This document shows positions 1 to 8,677 of a stretch of 56,430 bases of DNA, piece by piece (position 1 is the stretch's first letter; each line of letters starts with the position of its first letter). Under the pieces are notes generated by a model. It saw only the letters and a list, made by a program, of their open reading frames with translations, had not been told where the DNA came from and did not search any database. The position numbers and the translations under genes are program-made. Source of the DNA: an uncultured Muribaculaceae bacterium (lineage in GTDB: Bacteria > Bacteroidota > Bacteroidia > Bacteroidales > Muribaculaceae); contig CAJUHM010000008.1 of the NCBI GenBank assembly GCA_910586475.1, forward strand, positions 1 to 56,430, in the 5' to 3' direction.

Positions 1-85
1 CGGCCCAGCGTTCGAACTGGGCGGCGTAGTCGCGGCGGAAGAGATGGCGCGTGCGAGGCGGTATGAGTGGACGGCATTGCAACAT
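1..85 (-). CDS. 5' end of an unidentified gene, cut by the window edge
   Basis: An open frame starts at the ATG whose first base is 85 and runs leftward off the window, giving 28 codons beginning MLQCRPLIPP and ending in a charged stretch (RRDYAAQFERWA). A good -7 box (TATCTTTG on the minus strand) sits only seven bases upstream of the ATG, so the message would be nearly leaderless, or the true start lies further in. I do not recognise the family. The frame has protein-like composition, but with so few codons the call is tentative. Confidence 0.35.
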   Translation of the reverse strand, partial: MLQCRPLIPPRTRHLFRRDYAAQFERWA

Positions 86-92
86 ATCGCCG

Positions 93-100
93 CAAAGATA
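93..100 (-). promoter_or_regulatory. Bacteroidota -7 promoter box
   Basis: Minus strand reads TATCTTTG, a full match to TAnnTTTG. A CTTG about 17 bases upstream could serve as the -33 element. It points to the partial gene at the left edge. Confidence 0.5.
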
Positions 101-197
101 GCTTACAGGAGTATAATCAAGAGTCCAATTTCAATATTGTCTCCATTTTAAGGGCTGAGTGATCCGGTTATCAGACAATATTCTCACCGTCGGGCAG

Positions 198-250
198 AAA
201 AAGATCGCTGCGCTGTGTCAAAATCCAAAATTTTGACACAGCGCAGCGAT
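198..250 (-). terminator. intrinsic terminator of the GH2 gene
   Basis: A perfect 21-bp inverted repeat (204-224 with 230-250, 5-base loop) lies 28 bases past the stop of the glycosidase gene. In the minus direction the stem is followed by CTTTTTC, the expected U-rich tail. Confidence 0.8.
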
Positions 251-277
251 TTAGAGCGAGATACCGGATGGCCGAGA

Positions 278-2800
278 TCAGTGAGTGGTCAGTTTAATGG
301 TGGCAGCCTTTACTCCGGGAGCAGAGGCTTTGAATGTAATCTCACCAGGTTTTTCACCAGCTCTAACAAGGGCTGTCAGCTGGCCGTGGAAAAGTGACAT
401 CGATGGGGACTGGAACAGTTCGACGCATGTCGGGTCGCCATTAGCAGCCGCTTCATAGGTTCCGGCGCCATTTACTGAAAATTTCACCTTCTGACTTGCA
501 TCGGGACAAAGATTGCCGTCCTTGTCAACGACGCGGACATTTATGAAGGCCATGTCTTTTCCGTCGGCTTTATAGTCAGCTCGATCAGCGCTGAGTTCGA
601 TACGATAGGGTTTGCCGGCGGTTCTGACCTCAGCAGTGTCAACAGGCTCGCCTTTCGAATTGTAGCCGACAACGGTGACGATGCCCGGCTCGTAGCGTGT
701 GTCCATCCACATCAGTCGATAGCGTTTCTGACGTTCGAAGTTTTTGCGGGCTTCATCGGTATAGCTGCTGTCGACAGCAACCGAGAGGTCTTTCTTGCGG
801 CGTCCCTGGCTCACTCCGTTGATGAAAAGCTCGGCTTCGGGCAGGTTTGTGTAGACAAAAACGGGCGTCACTTCTCCTTCGCGACCAGGCCATGTCCAGT
901 GCGGGAGGATGTGGAGTGTTGATTCAGAGGGATTCCAATGGCTGCGATAGAGGTAATAGCGGTCTTTCGGAATGCCGGCGAGGTCTATGATTCCAAACAG
1001 CGAGCTGTGGCTGGGCCAGTTTGTATAGTAAGGAGTCGGCTCGCCAAGATAGTCGAATCCAGTCCAGACGAATTCGCCGATGCAATAAGGAAGATCCTCA
1101 TGCTGAATGAAGTCATCTTCGGGAAGGTTTGACCAGCCACAGTGCTCAACATCATAACTGGAGGCCTGATGATCGTCGTAGGTCGCCATCGCCTTACGTT
1201 CGACGGGGAATTTGTAGACGCCACGTGAGCTGACAGTCGATGCGGTCTCGGTTCCGAGAACGATCTGCTGCGGGAGTTTTTCATAGGCTTCGGGATATTT
1301 GAACGGACGGTAGTTGAACCCGGCGACATCCATGATGGCGGCGAAGTTGTTGTTGAGAACGGCGTCGGGTCCATCCATTCCCTGTGTCACGGGGCGGGAG
1401 GGATCGACACGGTGGCATATGTTCTGGAGGAAATAGGCGGTCTTCACGTCGCCTTTATGCCATTGTTCGGAGACTTCATTTCCGATACACCACATAACGA
1501 CGGAAGGGTTGTTGCGGTAGTGACGGATGAGGTTGGTCAGGTCTTTTTCGGCCCATTCGTTGAAGAGGAGATTATAGCCGTTTTTTACTTTCGGCTTGCG
1601 CCATTCGTCGAAGCTTTCAGCCATGACCATCATGCCCATTTCGTCGCAGGCCCTGACGAATTCAGGAGCGGGCATGTTATGGGATGTGCGGATTGCGTTG
1701 CATCCCATATCCTTGAGCATGCGGATCTGGCGGCGGATTGCAGCGTCGTTGACCGCGGCGCCCAGAGGGCCGAGGTCATGGTGGTTGCAGACGCCTTTGA
1801 ACACTGTTTTCTCGCCGTTGAGGTAGAATCCGTCGTCGGGCCGGATTTCGATCGAACGGATGCCGAAGGTTGTGTTATAAGTGTCTTTGACCGTGTTGCG
1901 CTCAACCAGTTCGGATTTCGCCGAATATAGTCTGGGGGAATCGGGCGACCAGAGTTCAGGTTTTCGGACAATGAATGTCTGATTGACGGTCGAATCATTG
2001 TAGGCAAGATCAATCAGGCGCGATGAGACTGATTTGAGTTCGCGTCCTTCGGGAGAGTAAATCGTTGTGCGGAGTTCATATTTCGACTCATCCGCTCCAG
2101 AAGGGAGAACCACTTCTGTCGCAACCTCGACTCTGGCCCACTCTTTGCTAACCTCGGGGGTTGTGATATATGTGCCCCACATCGGGATGTGGGCGCCGTC
2201 AGTAATGATCATGTGGACATTACGGTAGAGTCCGGCTCCGGGATACCATCTTGAAGATTCAGGAAGGTTTTCCAATCGGACAGCGATGAGGTTTTCCTCA
2301 CCGGGATTTACGAGGTCTGTCACGTCGAAGAAAAACGAGTTGTAGCCATAGGGCCAGTAACCGGCTTCTTTTCCATTGACGTAGACACGCGCATGCGACA
2401 TCGCTCCGTCGAATTTCAAGGTCACGCGTTCGCCATCGGCGAGATTCGGCACGTTTACTTTATTGCGATACCATCCTGTTCCGACAAACGGGAGGCCACC
2501 GGTTCGTCCAGCATGTTCCATTGCCTCTTTCTGTCCATCCTGAGCAATCGCGACGTTCTGCATGTCATTCTGCCAGCTGAATGGTCCGTAGATGGCCCAG
2601 TCATGAGGCACTCTGACGGACTGCCATGACTTGTCATTGAAAGCGGGGTCTGAAAACTGGCCATTGTCTTCACGAGTGAATCTCCATCCTTTGTCGAGAA
2701 GCATATTTTCACGGGCATCCACAGTCAATGAAGTCGCCAACATGAGAGCGGCAGCTGAAAAGGAGAACAAGGGATAATGAAACCTATAGGTCTTTTTCAT
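278..2800 (-). CDS. exported glycoside hydrolase family 2 protein, probable beta-galactosidase
   Basis: Predicted 840-residue retaining glycosidase that removes terminal beta-linked sugars, most likely galactose, from glycans in the periplasm or at the cell surface. Visible order: signal peptide (MKKTYRF then a hydrophobic run to about residue 28), GH2 sugar-binding domain (WYRNKVNVP, residues about 110-190), Ig-like domain, then the TIM barrel with acid/base Glu in CIGNEV near residue 440 and nucleophile Glu in GEFVWTGFDYLGE near residue 575, followed by a DUF4982-type and a C-terminal Ig-like domain. A start nine codons upstream is possible, but the one at 2800 gives a clean signal peptide. 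The gene is monocistronic with its own terminator and is not inside a visible polysaccharide utilisation locus (no SusC/D nearby). Exact substrate is inferred, since beta-glucuronidases and mannosidases share this fold. Confidence 0.88.
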   Translation of the reverse strand: MKKTYRFHYPLFSFSAAALMLATSLTVDARENMLLDKGWRFTREDNGQFSDPAFNDKSWQSVRVPHDWAIYGPFSWQNDMQNVAIAQDGQKEAMEHAGRTGGLPFVGTGWYRNKVNVPNLADGERVTLKFDGAMSHARVYVNGKEAGYWPYGYNSFFFDVTDLVNPGEENLIAVRLENLPESSRWYPGAGLYRNVHMIITDGAHIPMWGTYITTPEVSKEWARVEVATEVVLPSGADESKYELRTTIYSPEGRELKSVSSRLIDLAYNDSTVNQTFIVRKPELWSPDSPRLYSAKSELVERNTVKDTYNTTFGIRSIEIRPDDGFYLNGEKTVFKGVCNHHDLGPLGAAVNDAAIRRQIRMLKDMGCNAIRTSHNMPAPEFVRACDEMGMMVMAESFDEWRKPKVKNGYNLLFNEWAEKDLTNLIRHYRNNPSVVMWCIGNEVSEQWHKGDVKTAYFLQNICHRVDPSRPVTQGMDGPDAVLNNNFAAIMDVAGFNYRPFKYPEAYEKLPQQIVLGTETASTVSSRGVYKFPVERKAMATYDDHQASSYDVEHCGWSNLPEDDFIQHEDLPYCIGEFVWTGFDYLGEPTPYYTNWPSHSSLFGIIDLAGIPKDRYYLYRSHWNPSESTLHILPHWTWPGREGEVTPVFVYTNLPEAELFINGVSQGRRKKDLSVAVDSSYTDEARKNFERQKRYRLMWMDTRYEPGIVTVVGYNSKGEPVDTAEVRTAGKPYRIELSADRADYKADGKDMAFINVRVVDKDGNLCPDASQKVKFSVNGAGTYEAAANGDPTCVELFQSPSMSLFHGQLTALVRAGEKPGEITFKASAPGVKAATIKLTTH

Positions 2801-2833
2801 GGGTTTTTCTTTGAATTTATATCTCAAAAAGTT

Positions 2834-2841
2834 TAACTTTG
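2834..2841 (+). promoter_or_regulatory. -7 promoter box of the flavoprotein gene
   Basis: TAACTTTG, with TTTG at 2810-2813 (20-base spacing) as -33 element. It gives a leader of about 160 nt before the ATG at 3007. Confidence 0.65.
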
Positions 2842-3006
2842 CAATACGGAACTGCAGAAACCGAAGGAGGGCGAAGCGCCCGATCAGCCGATGGAAACAG
2901 TCCGTCTACAAAAATAGTCATTTTTTTCATTTTCGGCAACATTTATAACAAAATAACTGATAGAGCCGAACCACATCCCATCAACAAAACCAACCGGAAG
3001 TTAATC

Positions 3007-3621
3007 ATGAAAGTTATCGTCATCAACGGCAGCGCGCATACAGACGGCTGCACTGCCCGCGCTCTTCAAGAAGTAGAAACCCAACTGACAGCCGCCGGAA
3101 TCGAAATCGAACGGATCAATGTGGCCGTCCATCCGGTCCGCGGATGTATCGGCTGCCGCAAGTGTTCAGACATGAAGCGATGTGTGTTCGACGACATCGT
3201 CAATGAAGTTGCGGAAAAGCTGAAGACGGCGGACGGTCTTCTGATCGGCAGTCCGGTTTATTATGCAGGGGTCAACGGACAGCTGCGCGCGTTTCTCGAC
3301 AGACTGTTCTACAGCTCGTCGTCGCAACCGAAGACTATGAAGGTCGGAGCAGTTGTGCTCTCATCGCGCCGTGCGGGAAGCACCACCGCCTATGACGAGA
3401 TCATCAAATATTTCTCAATCTACTCAATGCCAGTCGTCACATCGACATACTGGAACGAAGTCCACGGCTCGACGGCAGCGGAAGTCGAACAGGATCTCGA
3501 GGGTCTTCAGACGATGCGGAATTTAGGCCGAAACATGGCGTTTCTCATGAGTGCGATCGACGCAAAGCGCGATTCCATTCCCGCACAGGAAAAAACCGAA
3601 CGCACAAATTTCATCCGCTAA
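3007..3621 (+). CDS. flavodoxin-fold NAD(P)H-dependent oxidoreductase, iron-sulfur flavoprotein type
   Basis: A 204-residue cytoplasmic FMN-binding reductase. The N-terminus MKVIVINGSAHTDGCTARAL is the first strand and phosphate-binding loop of flavodoxin-like FMN reductases, and GSPVYYAGVNGQLRAFLDR is the second FMN loop seen in this family. Residues about 43-55 hold four cysteines spaced C-x2-C-x2-C-x5-C, the compact motif of iron-sulfur flavoproteins, so an Fe-S cluster is plausible. The open frame extends upstream, but ATG 3007 starts exactly at the conserved strand. The physiological electron acceptor cannot be told from sequence. It is followed 35 bases later by the YqgE/AlgH gene in the same direction. 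Confidence 0.85.
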   Translation: MKVIVINGSAHTDGCTARALQEVETQLTAAGIEIERINVAVHPVRGCIGCRKCSDMKRCVFDDIVNEVAEKLKTADGLLIGSPVYYAGVNGQLRAFLDRLFYSSSSQPKTMKVGAVVLSSRRAGSTTAYDEIIKYFSIYSMPVVTSTYWNEVHGSTAAEVEQDLEGLQTMRNLGRNMAFLMSAIDAKRDSIPAQEKTERTNFIR

Positions 3622-3656
3622 CGAAGCACCATACAGACACCACACACTCTCCTCTT

Positions 3657-4259
3657 ATGGGCACTATCGAACGATTCCTCTTTAACATTGATATTCCCGG
3701 CGGCCAAGCGAGTGCCGGCAAGTTTCTTGTTGCCGAACCGTTTCTGAGGGAAGAGTATTTCCGCCACGCGGTCGTAGCTCTTTTTGACCACAACAGCAAC
3801 GGATCGTCAATGGGAGTTGTCCTGAACAGACAGACGACGTTTTCGCTGCAGAGTTTTCTGCCGGAGATCGAGACGGAGAATCCAATTCCGGTTTTCTGCG
3901 GGGGTCCGGTCGGCTGCGACCGTCTGTTTTTCATCCATGCTCTCGGCGATCTCATCAGCGGCTCGGAACAGCTTTCCGATTCACTTTGGATCGGAGGGGA
4001 TTTCCGACAGATGACCGACTATGTCAACAGCGGCTACCCTGTCGACGGATATGTGCGCTTCGTTTTAGGATATAGCGGATGGTCGCCGGGGCAACTTGAG
4101 GAAGAAATCGCCAATAAGGTCTGGGCCGTGACGACGCCCGACACGGCTGCGAGAGTGCTTACGGGGGCTAATGATCCTTACTGGCATCATTATGTCAGAC
4201 GTCTCGGAAACGCATTCCGCGGCTGGAGATACCATCCGGCAAACCCGAGTGCGAATTAG
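3657..4259 (+). CDS. YqgE/AlgH family protein (UPF0301)
   Basis: A 200-residue member of the YqgE/AlgH family. Visible signatures: GKFLVAEPFL near residue 22, FRHAVVALFDHN near 35, the glycine-rich NSNGSSMGVVLNR around 47-59 and VFCGGPVG around 79-86, then LGYSGWSPGQLEEE near 138, all in the order of the family. Length is normal (about 185-200). The biochemical function of this family is unsettled; AlgH was linked to alginate regulation in Pseudomonas. It is probably co-transcribed with the flavoprotein gene, 35 bases upstream, and converges on the lipoprotein gene that ends 10 bases away with no obvious terminator between them. Confidence 0.9.
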   Translation: MGTIERFLFNIDIPGGQASAGKFLVAEPFLREEYFRHAVVALFDHNSNGSSMGVVLNRQTTFSLQSFLPEIETENPIPVFCGGPVGCDRLFFIHALGDLISGSEQLSDSLWIGGDFRQMTDYVNSGYPVDGYVRFVLGYSGWSPGQLEEEIANKVWAVTTPDTAARVLTGANDPYWHHYVRRLGNAFRGWRYHPANPSAN

Positions 4260-4269
4260 AAGAAACCGT

Positions 4270-5121
4270 TTAAGATCCTTCTGAGGGGACCGTGTCGCGC
4301 ACGGTGCGCGCTATCTGGCTTCTTACGGCCTGAAGCATCCGCTCAAGGCGCTGTTTCTCAAGCTCGTTTTTCTTGCTCTGACGTATCAATGATGCGAGCT
4401 CGAAAATGGAAGCTATGCCTTTTTTCTGAGATTCAGACAACTGAACGGTCGCCGTGCGGGCGCCAGAGAAGGTTACTGCCACCGGCTCGGTCTTATGTTC
4501 GGCGACAAAGTCGCCGATTTCAATACATTCGCCCTCGATAAAGGTGATCACATCATTGGCTCCGGTTCGATCGCTGCGCTCACCGTCGTGGGTCACGGAA
4601 GGGGTCGAGGCGGAAGCTCCCCCGGAACTGACAGATACGGAGGTCGTGTGCATGTGGCCGGGCGAGGTTGCAATGATGTAGGGACGCCCGTCGGGAGAGA
4701 GACGCGCATGCAGGCCTACACTACGGCTGACATCAGTAGCTCCGTCGCTCTGCGGAACATAATAGTTCTCAATTGGATTCGGCACCAGCCGCAACAATTT
4801 CGACATTGAATCCAGACGGAACGCACAGACGGCAGAGAGGCTGTCGGCCACTTCGAGGTGACGGTTTGTGAGCTGTTCGAGGAGAATCGGACGGAGGGCC
4901 ATTGCCTGACGTCGGACCTCGATCGCTTCGGGATAGACCGAGTCGATCGAATCCAACAGGTCAAGCGCGGCCTGATAGTGTCGCTCTGTGTTGAGCTGAA
5001 CCGCATCCTCATAGAGCTGTCCGGCCTTTTCAGAAACTGACGAGCCTCCGCATGAAGCAAGAAGCATTGAAACAGAGGAGAGAAGAACTGGAATAGAACG
5101 GTTAGTTGCCACGCTGAACAT
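4270..5121 (-). CDS. uncharacterised lipoprotein overlapping the relA-like gene
   Basis: A 283-residue protein with a lipoprotein signal peptide (short basic start, hydrophobic run, then LLASC at about residues 20-24), so it should be anchored in the outer or inner membrane. Residues about 30-75 (YEDAVQLNTERHYQAALDLLDSI) look like a TPR-type helical pair. The middle holds a Ser/Thr-rich run and a predicted beta region, and the C-terminus is a charged helix (about residues 240-270). I do not recognise a named family. Its first 20 bases overlap the end of the (p)ppGpp synthetase gene, so the two are probably translationally coupled. A role in stringent response is only suggested by position. 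Confidence 0.75.
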   Translation of the reverse strand: MFSVATNRSIPVLLSSVSMLLASCGGSSVSEKAGQLYEDAVQLNTERHYQAALDLLDSIDSVYPEAIEVRRQAMALRPILLEQLTNRHLEVADSLSAVCAFRLDSMSKLLRLVPNPIENYYVPQSDGATDVSRSVGLHARLSPDGRPYIIATSPGHMHTTSVSVSSGGASASTPSVTHDGERSDRTGANDVITFIEGECIEIGDFVAEHKTEPVAVTFSGARTATVQLSESQKKGIASIFELASLIRQSKKNELEKQRLERMLQAVRSQIARTVRDTVPSEGS

Positions 5122-7294
5122 CTTTAACGCCTTTGACGGCAGAAATTTTTGAGATTAACTGACGGAGAATCGAGGTGTTCTCAACACCGACGACAAGGAA
5201 TCCGTGAAACAGGCCGTCGTTGGAATTGATTGAGATATTGCGGAGAGACGCACCTTGCTGCTTATTGATTATGGAGGATATATTTGTGACGATGCCGATG
5301 TCGTCGGTTCCGACGACCGAGATATTGGCTACGAATTCATTGCCACATCGTCCGGACCAACGGGTCGGGATGACGCGATAGGGATAGCGGTCCATTATGT
5401 TTGGGGCATTCGGACAATCGCGACGGTGGATTTTGATGACACCTTCGGAGGAAACAAAACCAAAGACGTCGTCGCCATAGATCGGGTTGCAGCATTTCGA
5501 AAAGCGGTAGTTCATGCCCTTTACATTGTCGCCGATGACGAGGACGTCGGCGGAGCTGTCGCGCGTCGGATCGGCGACCTGCTGCATTGTGAATTCTTCA
5601 GCCGAGACTCTTTCGGAAACAGCTTCTTCTTTTTTCTGAACAGCTTCGTATTCAACCACCAGATCATTGACGTCAAGGTCATTTGAGGCTACGGCACTGT
5701 AGAATTCGGTCACGGTCTTGAAGCCGAGTTTCTTGATCATTCTCATGAAGATGCCTTCCTCGATCTCGATCTTGCGGTTCTTGAATCGACGGGCAACCAT
5801 TTCTTTGGCAAGTTCGGCGTCGCGATTTTCCTTTTCCTTCAGGGCCTGGCGGATTTTCGAGCGGGCTTTTGAGGTTACGACGAAGCTGAGCCAGTCGAGC
5901 TTCGGCGACTGAGAAGCGGAGGTGATGATCTCGACGGTGTCGCCGCTATGAAGCTTATGGTTGATCTTGCGGTTTTTGCCGTTGACGCGGCCACCGGTGC
6001 AGATGCATCCGAGACTTGAATGGATGTTGAACGCGAAATCAAGGATTGTCGATCCCAACGGGAGCTTATAGAGATCGCCGCGAGGCGTGAAGACAAACAC
6101 TTCTTTATTGTAGAGGTCCATCTTCATGTTACGCATGAGCTCTGTCGGGCCGGATTCGGCATCTTCAAGAATGTCACGGACATGATTCATCCACATGTCG
6201 AGTTCATTCTCGCTTTTGATCCCTTTATATTTCCAGTGGGCCGCCAGACCGGTTTCCGCAATTTCATCCATGCGTCGCGAACGGATCTGGACTTCGACCC
6301 ATTTGTCTTCCGGTCCGAGCACGGTTATGTGGAGCGATTCGTAGCCGTTTGATTTCGGAACAGACAGCCAGTCTTTCATGCGTGCGGGATTCGGCTGGAA
6401 CATATCTGTGATTACGGAAAATGCCAGCCAGCACTCGGCGCGTTCCCTCACAGGCTCGACATCAAGAATGATGCGAATCGCAAACAGATCATAGATACCG
6501 TTGACATCGGTCTGCTGCTTGACCATCTTGTTCCAGATCGAATAGATTGACTTGGTTCGGCCTTTGATGTCAAACTTAAGGCCGTGGGCCTCGAGGGCAG
6601 CTTTAACCGGAGCGATGAAGGATTTCATATAAGCGTCGCGGTGGCGCTTGGTTTCGTTGAGTTTTCGTGCGATGCGGGAATACATGTCGCGGTTGGTGTA
6701 TTTAAGCGACATGTCTTCAAGCTCTCCCTTGATCTTGTAGAGACCAAGACGATGAGCAAGCTGCGCATAGAGGTAGACACCCTCTCGGGCAACTTCCTTA
6801 ACGCCTTCCTCGTCGGGATGGTGGTTGATTGCTCTCATCAGTGCCAGCCTGTCGACAATCATAATTATTATGACGCGTATGTCTTCGGCAAAGGTCAGCA
6901 TCAGGTTGCGGAAGTTCTCATTGGCCATAGCCGAATGCTGACTATAGAGCGACTGAACCTTTTCCAGTCCGGTCATCATCCGTTTCACATCAGAGTCGAC
7001 TGAGTCAAGAGCCGGATGAGAGACCGGGACCAGACACGAAAGCAGTACGGCGAGAATCATGTTTTTATCGACAGTGAATTCAGCCGACAGAGCAACTGCG
7101 GTCATCAGTCCACGCAGAAAGGCCGGAAAACCGAAACGGTCAGACTTGCGAGCAAAGCCTTCGGCGTCGGCGGCTGTAACAATCGCGCGCAACCGATCGA
7201 TTTCATGAGCGGAAATCACATCACGCGTCAGCCGGCGCAGCGCCCTGTAGGAGCGCAGCATCTCAATTCTAAAATCCTTTTCCTGTGATTCCAT
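5102..7294 (-). CDS. relA: RelA/SpoT homologue, (p)ppGpp synthetase with degenerate hydrolase domain
   Basis: A 730-residue long RSH protein that makes the alarmone (p)ppGpp. Synthetase domain about 240-355: GRTKSIYSIWNKM, IYDLFAIRIIL, RMKD at 305-308 (the basic RxKD form), PKSNGYESLH at 313-322, and AAHWKYKG. Then TGS (about 395-460, VFVFTPRGDLYKLPLGST), the conserved-cysteine zinc region (SKCCNP ... RRDCPN) and a C-terminal ACT domain (last 75 residues). The N-terminal region keeps the helical hydrolase scaffold, but the usual ALLHDVVEDT segment reads VLLSCLVPVS (83-92) and DRLHNMRT reads DRLALMRA (148-155), so the metal-binding His-Asp is gone and hydrolysis is unlikely. A second, active SpoT-type enzyme would be needed elsewhere. 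It is followed by an overlapping lipoprotein gene. Confidence 0.93.
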   Translation of the reverse strand: MESQEKDFRIEMLRSYRALRRLTRDVISAHEIDRLRAIVTAADAEGFARKSDRFGFPAFLRGLMTAVALSAEFTVDKNMILAVLLSCLVPVSHPALDSVDSDVKRMMTGLEKVQSLYSQHSAMANENFRNLMLTFAEDIRVIIIMIVDRLALMRAINHHPDEEGVKEVAREGVYLYAQLAHRLGLYKIKGELEDMSLKYTNRDMYSRIARKLNETKRHRDAYMKSFIAPVKAALEAHGLKFDIKGRTKSIYSIWNKMVKQQTDVNGIYDLFAIRIILDVEPVRERAECWLAFSVITDMFQPNPARMKDWLSVPKSNGYESLHITVLGPEDKWVEVQIRSRRMDEIAETGLAAHWKYKGIKSENELDMWMNHVRDILEDAESGPTELMRNMKMDLYNKEVFVFTPRGDLYKLPLGSTILDFAFNIHSSLGCICTGGRVNGKNRKINHKLHSGDTVEIITSASQSPKLDWLSFVVTSKARSKIRQALKEKENRDAELAKEMVARRFKNRKIEIEEGIFMRMIKKLGFKTVTEFYSAVASNDLDVNDLVVEYEAVQKKEEAVSERVSAEEFTMQQVADPTRDSSADVLVIGDNVKGMNYRFSKCCNPIYGDDVFGFVSSEGVIKIHRRDCPNAPNIMDRYPYRVIPTRWSGRCGNEFVANISVVGTDDIGIVTNISSIINKQQGASLRNISINSNDGLFHGFLVVGVENTSILRQLISKISAVKGVKDVQRGN

Positions 7295-7377
7295 AACAGT
7301 GTTTTTTAGAGAAAGCTGAAGTAATGAACGGCGATTTTCAAGAATCCCGCCTGTTCTAAGAAACAGTTTCTAACTGA

Positions 7378-7385
7378 CAAAGTTA
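7378..7385 (-). promoter_or_regulatory. -7 promoter box of the relA-like gene
   Basis: Minus strand reads TAACTTTG, with TTTG (7405-7408 on the plus strand as CAAA) 19 bases upstream as -33. The leader is about 75 nt. Confidence 0.75.
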
Positions 7386-7533
7386 ATCTTTTTTATTATA
7401 GAGTCAAAGTTCTTGCAGCAAAATCAGCAAAAAAGTAAAGCAAAGAGTTCCGGACAGACATACAGAAAAGGCCTTCAACTTTAAAAAATGAAAAGTTTGA
7501 AACAGTTAATTGATAAAATCCCGAAATAAGCAT

Positions 7534-7541
7534 TAACTTTG
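7534..7541 (+). promoter_or_regulatory. -7 promoter box of the TlpA-like gene
   Basis: TAACTTTG with TTG at 7510-7512 as -33 (21-base spacing). An ATG at 7546 lies at the expected transcription start, so translation more likely begins at ATG 7576. Confidence 0.75.
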
Positions 7542-7575
7542 CATTATGTTTTCCAAAAATATAACACTGAACATT

Positions 7576-8622
7576 ATGTCACGACTGCTTACTTCTTTTA
7601 TAAGTGCTCTGGGAATCCTGTCCTGTTCAGCGGCAGCAACCAGCAACTATTCCGTCAAAGTCACTTTTACTGACGATGAGGATGATCTACTTCTCTACAT
7701 GGTCAATTACGACAATGGCAACAAAATCGACAGCGCAGTCGTCACGAACGGCGTTGCAGTCATGGAGGGAACGGTCGGCGCACCTGTAATGGCGCAGCTT
7801 GTCCTTGACGGCAACCGTGCAGGATCATTTGTGCTTGAGCCCGGCACAACCGAAGTCAACACCAATACCCGTCAGATCACCAGCAGCGGCAGTCTGAACC
7901 AGCAATGGAATGATTTCAGCGCTCTGCTGAGTTCGCTCGGCAAAAAATATCAGGAGATCTACAAATCGGATGCCGCAGACAAGGAATTGTCTCTTAAGGG
8001 GATCGAATCGAAATATAATGCGGCCACCGACTCTATGTTTGCAGCGAATGCAGGCAACATTCTCGGCTACCGACTTTTCCTCGACAAAGCCTACGAACTT
8101 TCACCGGCTGAATTTGAGGCAGAACTCGTGAAGTATCCCGCCATGGCAGAATTTGCCCGCGTCAAGAAACTAAGAACGTCCAAAGCCAACGAAGCTTCGA
8201 CGTCGGTGGGCCAAAAGTTCAAGGACTTCACGGTTGCGAACGGAGATCAGGTGCAGAAGCTGAGTGACTATGTCGGCAACGGCAAGTGGACTCTGGTCGA
8301 TTTCTGGGCAAGCTGGTGCGGCCCGTGCATCCGCGAGACTGCCACACTGAAAGATCTTTACGCGAAATACGCCGACAAGGGGCTCGATTTCCTCGGAGTC
8401 GCTGTCTGGGATGAACCGGCAAACACTCAGAAAGCTATTGCCGATCACCAACTCCCCTGGCCAATGATCATCAATGCACAGACTATACCGACAGATCTGT
8501 ATGGCATCGCCGGAATCCCCTGCATCATTCTTTTCGATCCAGAAGGCAACATCGTCAGCCGCGGCAAACAGGGCGCAGCTCTCGTTGAGGATGTAGAGAA
8601 TGCAATGAAATCGCTGGAATAA
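7576..8622 (+). CDS. TlpA-like thioredoxin lipoprotein with DUF4369-type N-terminal domain
   Basis: A 348-residue periplasm-facing thiol-disulfide oxidoreductase. The start at 7576 gives a lipoprotein signal (MSRLLTSFISALGILSC). Residues about 22-110 resemble the DUF4369 beta domain often found in front of Bacteroidota TlpA proteins, followed by a helical linker and a thioredoxin domain from about 210 with the redox motif WASWCGPC. The cis-proline region reads YGIAGIPCII. The protein probably reduces or oxidises extracytoplasmic cysteines; partners cannot be named. An upstream in-frame ATG (7546) coincides with the predicted transcription start and is therefore less likely. The gene lies 55 bases ahead of pheS. 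Confidence 0.88.
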   Translation: MSRLLTSFISALGILSCSAAATSNYSVKVTFTDDEDDLLLYMVNYDNGNKIDSAVVTNGVAVMEGTVGAPVMAQLVLDGNRAGSFVLEPGTTEVNTNTRQITSSGSLNQQWNDFSALLSSLGKKYQEIYKSDAADKELSLKGIESKYNAATDSMFAANAGNILGYRLFLDKAYELSPAEFEAELVKYPAMAEFARVKKLRTSKANEASTSVGQKFKDFTVANGDQVQKLSDYVGNGKWTLVDFWASWCGPCIRETATLKDLYAKYADKGLDFLGVAVWDEPANTQKAIADHQLPWPMIINAQTIPTDLYGIAGIPCIILFDPEGNIVSRGKQGAALVEDVENAMKSLE

Positions 8623-8677
8623 CAGCACCACTGAACGATACTCTCCGAGTCAATACTGATATAACTCTAAAAATCTT

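Noticed and set aside
1412..1930. 172-codon open frame on the plus strand inside the GH2 gene
   Set aside because: Antisense to a well-conserved glycosidase; no family features or promoter, and opposite-frame openness follows from codon usage.
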